NCBI GenBank assembly: GCA_964030785.1
Contig: OZ034968.1
Span: 73,209,427 to 73,273,426, forward strand
DNA: 64,000 bases
Direction of reading: 5' to 3'
Source of the DNA: Siderastrea siderea
Taxonomy: Eukaryota; Cnidaria; Anthozoa; Scleractinia; Rhizangiidae
The notes beneath the pieces are model-generated. The model was not told the DNA's origin and did no database searches. It saw only the letters and a program-made list of their open reading frames with translations. The translations under genes and the position numbers were made by a program. This document shows, piece after piece, positions 61,001 to 64,000 of the stretch; within the stretch, counting starts at the first letter, position 1, and each line of letters opens with the position of its first letter.

Positions 61001-63844
61001 TATGTTCCTTCTTTTGGCTTCATCATTTTTGCTGTTTCTTAGCAATGATAGCATCACTATTACGGATATTACATTAGTGAACAAGACGTAGAAAGCAGCA
61101 TCAATTGAGTACATGCTTGCGTGAATATGTGGGAGTCCGCCATTTTGAGATACTGCACAGTACACAGGCCGCCCAACGAGTAGCCTCCCACGCAGTCGTT
61201 TTTAGGGGAGTCGTATTACCCTCCTCCCCAAAAAATTGTGGGGAGGAGGGTAATACGACTCCCCTAAAAACGACTGCGTGGGAGGTTACCCAATGAGCGT
61301 TACTTGTATTTTTCTGTGGTCAGTAAATTCTACGGCTGTCTATTGGCGTACATTGTGTGCCAGTTGGTTTAATATTAAATAATGTTTAATATTGATATTG
61401 CGCATTTTCTATGAGAATAAATAATCGAAATATAAAGGTTGTATTGCTCCAAGATCTGCTGTCTTTGAGTTGGTACCGGTCTCATGTAGTAATCGACCAA
61501 GTGTTTCGTCCCGGTCTCATGTAAAACGGCTGCAAGAATTTCGTACCGGTACAAGTTCGTACCGGTCTGAGTTCGTCCCGGTCTCATGTAAATACCCACT
61601 AACTTTGAGGATTTTGATAAAATCAAGAAATGTGACCACTCCCATGAAAGCAATTTAGCAGCACTTTCTTCCAGTGTGCGCTTTTTGTTAAGTGTTATTT
61701 TGCTTTGATTTGTTTGCTTTTTGATTGGTTTTAAAAAAACTCGCGCAGCCACGTTCTCAACCGAATAGTTAGGCAACCCTACCAAAACATACAATGTTTG
61801 TCAATTGTGGGTCAGCGGAGTAATAAGAAATGTGACCATCCAGATAAACGTTTTTAGCTGAATCGTATTTTATTTAAATGTCTCTGCCAATTGAATTGCA
61901 AAAAAAAAATTGAATTTTGTCACCGTTTTGAGGTAAAAAGCCCTTGACGATGAAACAAATACGTTTCAGTAAATCAAAGGTACCTGGAATAAGAGGCTGA
62001 TTCAGTTTGCACCCGTAGAACTCAACTTTAAGGGCGATGTTGTTTTCCCAGGTAGTCGGATTAATGCGGACAAACACAGCTTCAATCGGTACGGGCAAGA
62101 TGACGCTTGTTCCGTAGTCAGCATTTTTGTTACCCACGAATTCCTTAAAGTAAAACAAGAAACAAACAGTCTTCGAGCGGTGCGAGCGCATATGCTAAAA
62201 TCTCTACCAACCTTAAATTCGACATGCGCGTAAGGCAGCGCCAAGTCCCCTCGCAATCCTTGCACTGTCCGGTACTTTTTTCCCCATCCCTTCCTGGGAG
62301 CAGGTGGACTAATTAAAAGTTCCTACGAAGAGACTCCGCTCCGAGGTTCAAACCCTTACCCTTCAATATAACTAATGTTTAGGGAAATGGTCCCCCTTGT
62401 ATATACCTAGAAAAAAGATTATTGCATGTACGTCTTTTAAACAGACAAAAATAAGCATGAGGCGTACATTAGACCATCCCCGCGGTATGAACCTTGAAAC
62501 TAAGCCAAAAACAGTAAATCATAGTGGGATTTTTGTCGTTTGAAGGCTCCAACTTTCGCATATTTTTGCGTTTTGCTCTCCGCCAAAATTTTGCAGACGT
62601 ATTAGAAGTTAGACTTAGCTGCTCTCTTTTTCAATTCAGTTTAAGTTGTATTTCGGCTACTTTTTATCATACCGAAACAGTAAATTTCCCCACCCTTCAG
62701 TATGCTGAAAGTGCAAAAAAGGCACCCTCTCGGACGAAGCCTCCCCTAAGCATCCCTTAAAGACAAAATCATTATATACGTAACCAGTGAGTGAGTGAGT
62801 GAGTGAGTGAGTACTAGTGAGTGAGTGAGTGAGTGAGTGAGTGAGTGAGTGAGTGAGTGAGTGAGTGAGTACTAATGAGTGAGTGAGTGAGTGAGTAAGT
62901 AATTAAGTAAGTAAGTAAACGGCTAGCTATATACATCTAATATTCGTACATATGCTTATCTTACGCGAGGAACTCTCAGTCGACATCAAAATACGCTAAT
63001 AAGCACTTAATGCGGCGCTATTTTTTTAAAGTGCACCTAACCCCAAAATATTTTTTTCGCTAACATAACTCTTTGCACCTGTTCGAAAAGCATTACGCCT
63101 TTTTTTATGAAATCCCCCTCAGTCTTGACTTTTTATAGGCTGTAAAAGTTACGAAATCTAGCCATCATCTGGTACACGACCGAGCTAGCGAGGGCATGGG
63201 TCTATTCTGGATTTGACATCACAAACTGATTTGTATCTCCTTAAGTCTTTGTAAACATGCATGCAAAGCAGTTTGTGACGTCAAATCAAGAATAGACCCA
63301 TGCCCCTTCTAACTCGGTCGTGCGACAAATGGTGCTTAGAAGCCCACAATAAAGTCAAAAACTGGAAATAATGGCGAAATGTTTTTAAAATAGGTGCAAA
63401 GATTTATATTAGCGTAAAAAATATTTTGGGGTTAGGTGCACTTTAAATAATTAAAAGTAATTAAGCCATCAATATTATAGCCTTTTCAGGGAGTCTTCAA
63501 TATTATATCCTTTTCAGCGTGCGAGTTTCGTTGCACGTTGTACTGTAGACGTTGTATAGAATACTGTCGAGAAACTTGGGCCTAGCTAAAAAGATAAAGT
63601 CACATGAATTCCAAAACATCGCTTCTACACCTGTTATATGCCTTTGTTTTTAGCTATTATTCCTGGCGAAGACTGTTTTACCTTTGTTTTGCTTCCTTCC
63701 TTGTATGGTGTCCAAATAACGCCATTATCGCTGTAGTAGAGGTGGAAGGTTCTGACGAAGTTTTTTCCCTGACCTTTCATGCTGAGTCGACGAATCTTCA
63801 CTTTGCTGGTGAAGTTAACTTCGAAGAACTGATGTTTTTCTTCC
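52083..63844 (-). CDS. Discoidin (F5/8C) and ILEI-domain protein, 5'-partial, probably secreted
   Basis: The 3' part of a multi-exon gene; the N terminus lies beyond 64000. Phase-consistent exons: 63682-63844, 61984-62143, 60555-60642, 60248-60303, 58951-59232, 58081-58153, at least one not found, then 52083-52478. The first two encode the second half of an F5/8 type C domain (HQFFEVNFTSKVKIRRLSMK, FHLYYSDNGVIWTPY, FVRINPTTWENNIALKVEFY, GC). A Cys-containing middle follows (SCFCSCDRG), then a 94-residue unit with AILGYDPVDSTLYGVSRNGK and a short segment ending KAIWKCTGP. The last exon encodes an ILEI/FAM3-like fold (IGHNVVVLSREGSFIDSRSF, FIDGLSDNVIVLIAVKDEGW, RASWTLVGYKG), as in FAM3, TMEM2 and POMGNT1, which tends to bind carbohydrate. 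The exon before it must end in phase 0 and begin in phase 2, and should carry the N-terminal ILEI strand. I could not place it between 52479 and 58080. An extracellular carbohydrate- or surface-binding role is inferred. Confidence 0.8.
54044..55300. mobile_element. Possible larger inverted-repeat element carrying a nested MITE
   Basis: The left end has TACAGCCAACTCTCTC followed by CGCCTTATAGAGGTGACCGC. The right end has GAGAGAGTTGACTGACTGTA, with CGCCTTAGAGAGGTGTCGCC between. The shared AGTCAACTCTCTC and CGCCTTA..GAGGTG motifs suggest related termini in opposite orientation. The middle is diverged and I cannot fix the exact ends or a target duplication. Confidence 0.4.
55066..55260. mobile_element. 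195-bp MITE, AGCCCCG family copy 2, TTA target duplication
   Basis: It begins AGCCCCG and ends GGAGCT, with TTA directly outside both ends (55063-55065 and 55261-55263). The interior shares long stretches with copy 1, such as CACACAAAACGTTCGGTGGC and AAACATCGGACAATGGAAA. It is nested in the larger inverted structure, interrupting CGCCTTA...CAGCGGTG. Confidence 0.85.
58187..58437. repeat. Repeat with inverted and direct copies of a TAGACTGCTGGCAG end
   Basis: TAGACTGCTGGCAGTCCCTT at about 58187 is matched by inverted AAGGGCCTGCTAGCAGTCTA ends at about 58317 and again at about 58433. The two right ends are direct repeats of each other and both follow GACTATCCAAA. The structure suggests one foldback element with a duplicated right half, or two overlapping insertions. 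Confidence 0.65.
58590..58756. mobile_element. Foldback element, 167 bp
   Basis: TCTCGTACCCAGCGTCCTCA with GGCTTCTTGG and CGGGTGGT on the left are inverted on the right (ACCACCCGCTGACCAAGAAG, CCTGAGGACTCTGGGTACGA). The arms are about 50 bp with a few mismatches. Non-coding. Confidence 0.75.
60776..61599. mobile_element. 824-bp inverted-repeat element with TAA target duplication
   Basis: The left end GAGGGTATTTACATGAGACC matches the inverted right end GTGGGTATTTACATGAGACC at 19 of 20 bases. TAA lies outside both ends (60773-60775 and 61600-61602). Both arms carry repeated ACCGGTCTGA/TTCGTACCGGT motifs, so each arm is a set of short palindromes, as in the element at 32842-33180. It is interrupted by the palindrome at 61181-61288. 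PIF/Harbinger-like by its 3-bp TAA duplication. Confidence 0.85.
61181..61288. mobile_element. 108-bp near-perfect palindrome with 9-bp target duplication, nested
   Basis: It starts TAGCCTCCCACGCAGTCG and ends with the inverse (one mismatch at GGTTA). Arms of about 48 bp flank a short AAAAAATTGT centre. The flanks CCCAACGAG (61172-61180) and CCCAATGAG (61289-61297) form a 9-bp duplication with one change. The length of the duplication suggests a Mutator-like (MULE) non-autonomous element. It lies inside the 60776-61599 element, so it is the younger insertion. Confidence 0.85.
62786..62920. repeat. (GAGT)n microsatellite with ACTA interruptions
   Basis: A long tetranucleotide array of GTGAGTGA units interrupted twice by ACTAGTGA or ACTAATGA, then drifting into (AAGT)n. 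It lies in an intron of the discoidin/ILEI gene. Confidence 0.95.
63025..63447. mobile_element. Foldback MITE, copy 2 of the family at 19394-19839
   Basis: TTTAAAGTGCACCTAACCCC and its inverse form the ends. The centre again has GGGCATGGGTCTATTCTGGA and its inverse next to a TGACGTCA-like site. The termini are better preserved than in copy 1. TTTAAA at both ends hides the exact duplication. Confidence 0.85.
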
Positions 63845-64000
63845 CTGCAACACAAAAGATAAATTATGAATTACCGAAGGGCTTCTTGCAAGATCCCAGA
63901 TAGGTGCAAACTTGAGTATCTGTACTCCATGAGTCATTCATGTCATCTGTTCAATGACTTGTCCAAACTTTTCATTCATTCAACTCATCTATTCATAAAT

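Noticed and set aside
1..64000. CRISPR arrays or prokaryotic operons
   Set aside because: The window is eukaryotic, with spliced genes. Tandem arrays seen are minisatellites or microsatellites without spacer structure.

Overview
The window is animal nuclear DNA. The genes are split into many small exons with GT-AG introns, the DNA between them is AT-rich, and it is full of small palindromic DNA transposons and tRNA-derived repeats. The gene content (ELP2, a SOX30-like HMG gene, an unusual kinesin, a discoidin/ILEI secreted protein), the integrase-plus-HECT transposon and the style of the repeats best fit an anthozoan cnidarian such as a stony coral. That assignment is inference, not proof.

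Layout. (1) 782-11730, + strand: the 3' three quarters of Elongator subunit 2 (ELP2), 17 exons. Upstream exons lie outside the window. (2) 12398-15496, - strand: a complete four-exon gene for a 253-residue protein with two EF-hands and an unidentified C-terminal domain. (3) 15497-19905: no gene seen; it holds two miniature inverted-repeat elements. (4) 19906-48240, - strand: one kinesin gene of 23 exons encoding about 1282 residues. Its splice phases all agree. It has a complete motor core interrupted by a Ser/Pro-rich insertion, then a coiled coil and a long tail. (5) 40240-47664: a 7.4 kb DNA transposon inside intron 1 of the kinesin gene. It is flanked by a 6-bp duplication (AATAAA), has roughly 0.4 kb terminal inverted repeats built of short tandem units, and carries two convergent genes: a frameshifted DDE integrase on + and a zinc-ribbon/HECT protein on -. 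It resembles the IS3EU superfamily. (6) 49037-50302, + strand: an intronless SOX30-like (SoxH) gene, divergent from the kinesin. (7) 50303-52082: no gene seen; it contains a near-perfect hairpin. (8) 52083-63844, - strand: the 3' part of a gene for a probably secreted protein with an F5/8C (discoidin) domain, a Cys-rich middle and a C-terminal ILEI/FAM3-like domain.

The introns and spacers hold many mobile-element remnants, several with readable target-site duplications: 3-bp TTA/TAA elements that look PIF/Harbinger-like, a 108-bp palindrome with a 9-bp duplication nested inside one of them, and two pairs of same-family elements. The host genes do not form a pathway and appear to be ordinary neighbours. 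The most unusual items are the two-gene transposon, whose two proteins both start with a CxxC...CPxCG zinc ribbon just inside its terminal repeats, and the kinesin motor with about 160 extra residues between switch I and switch II.
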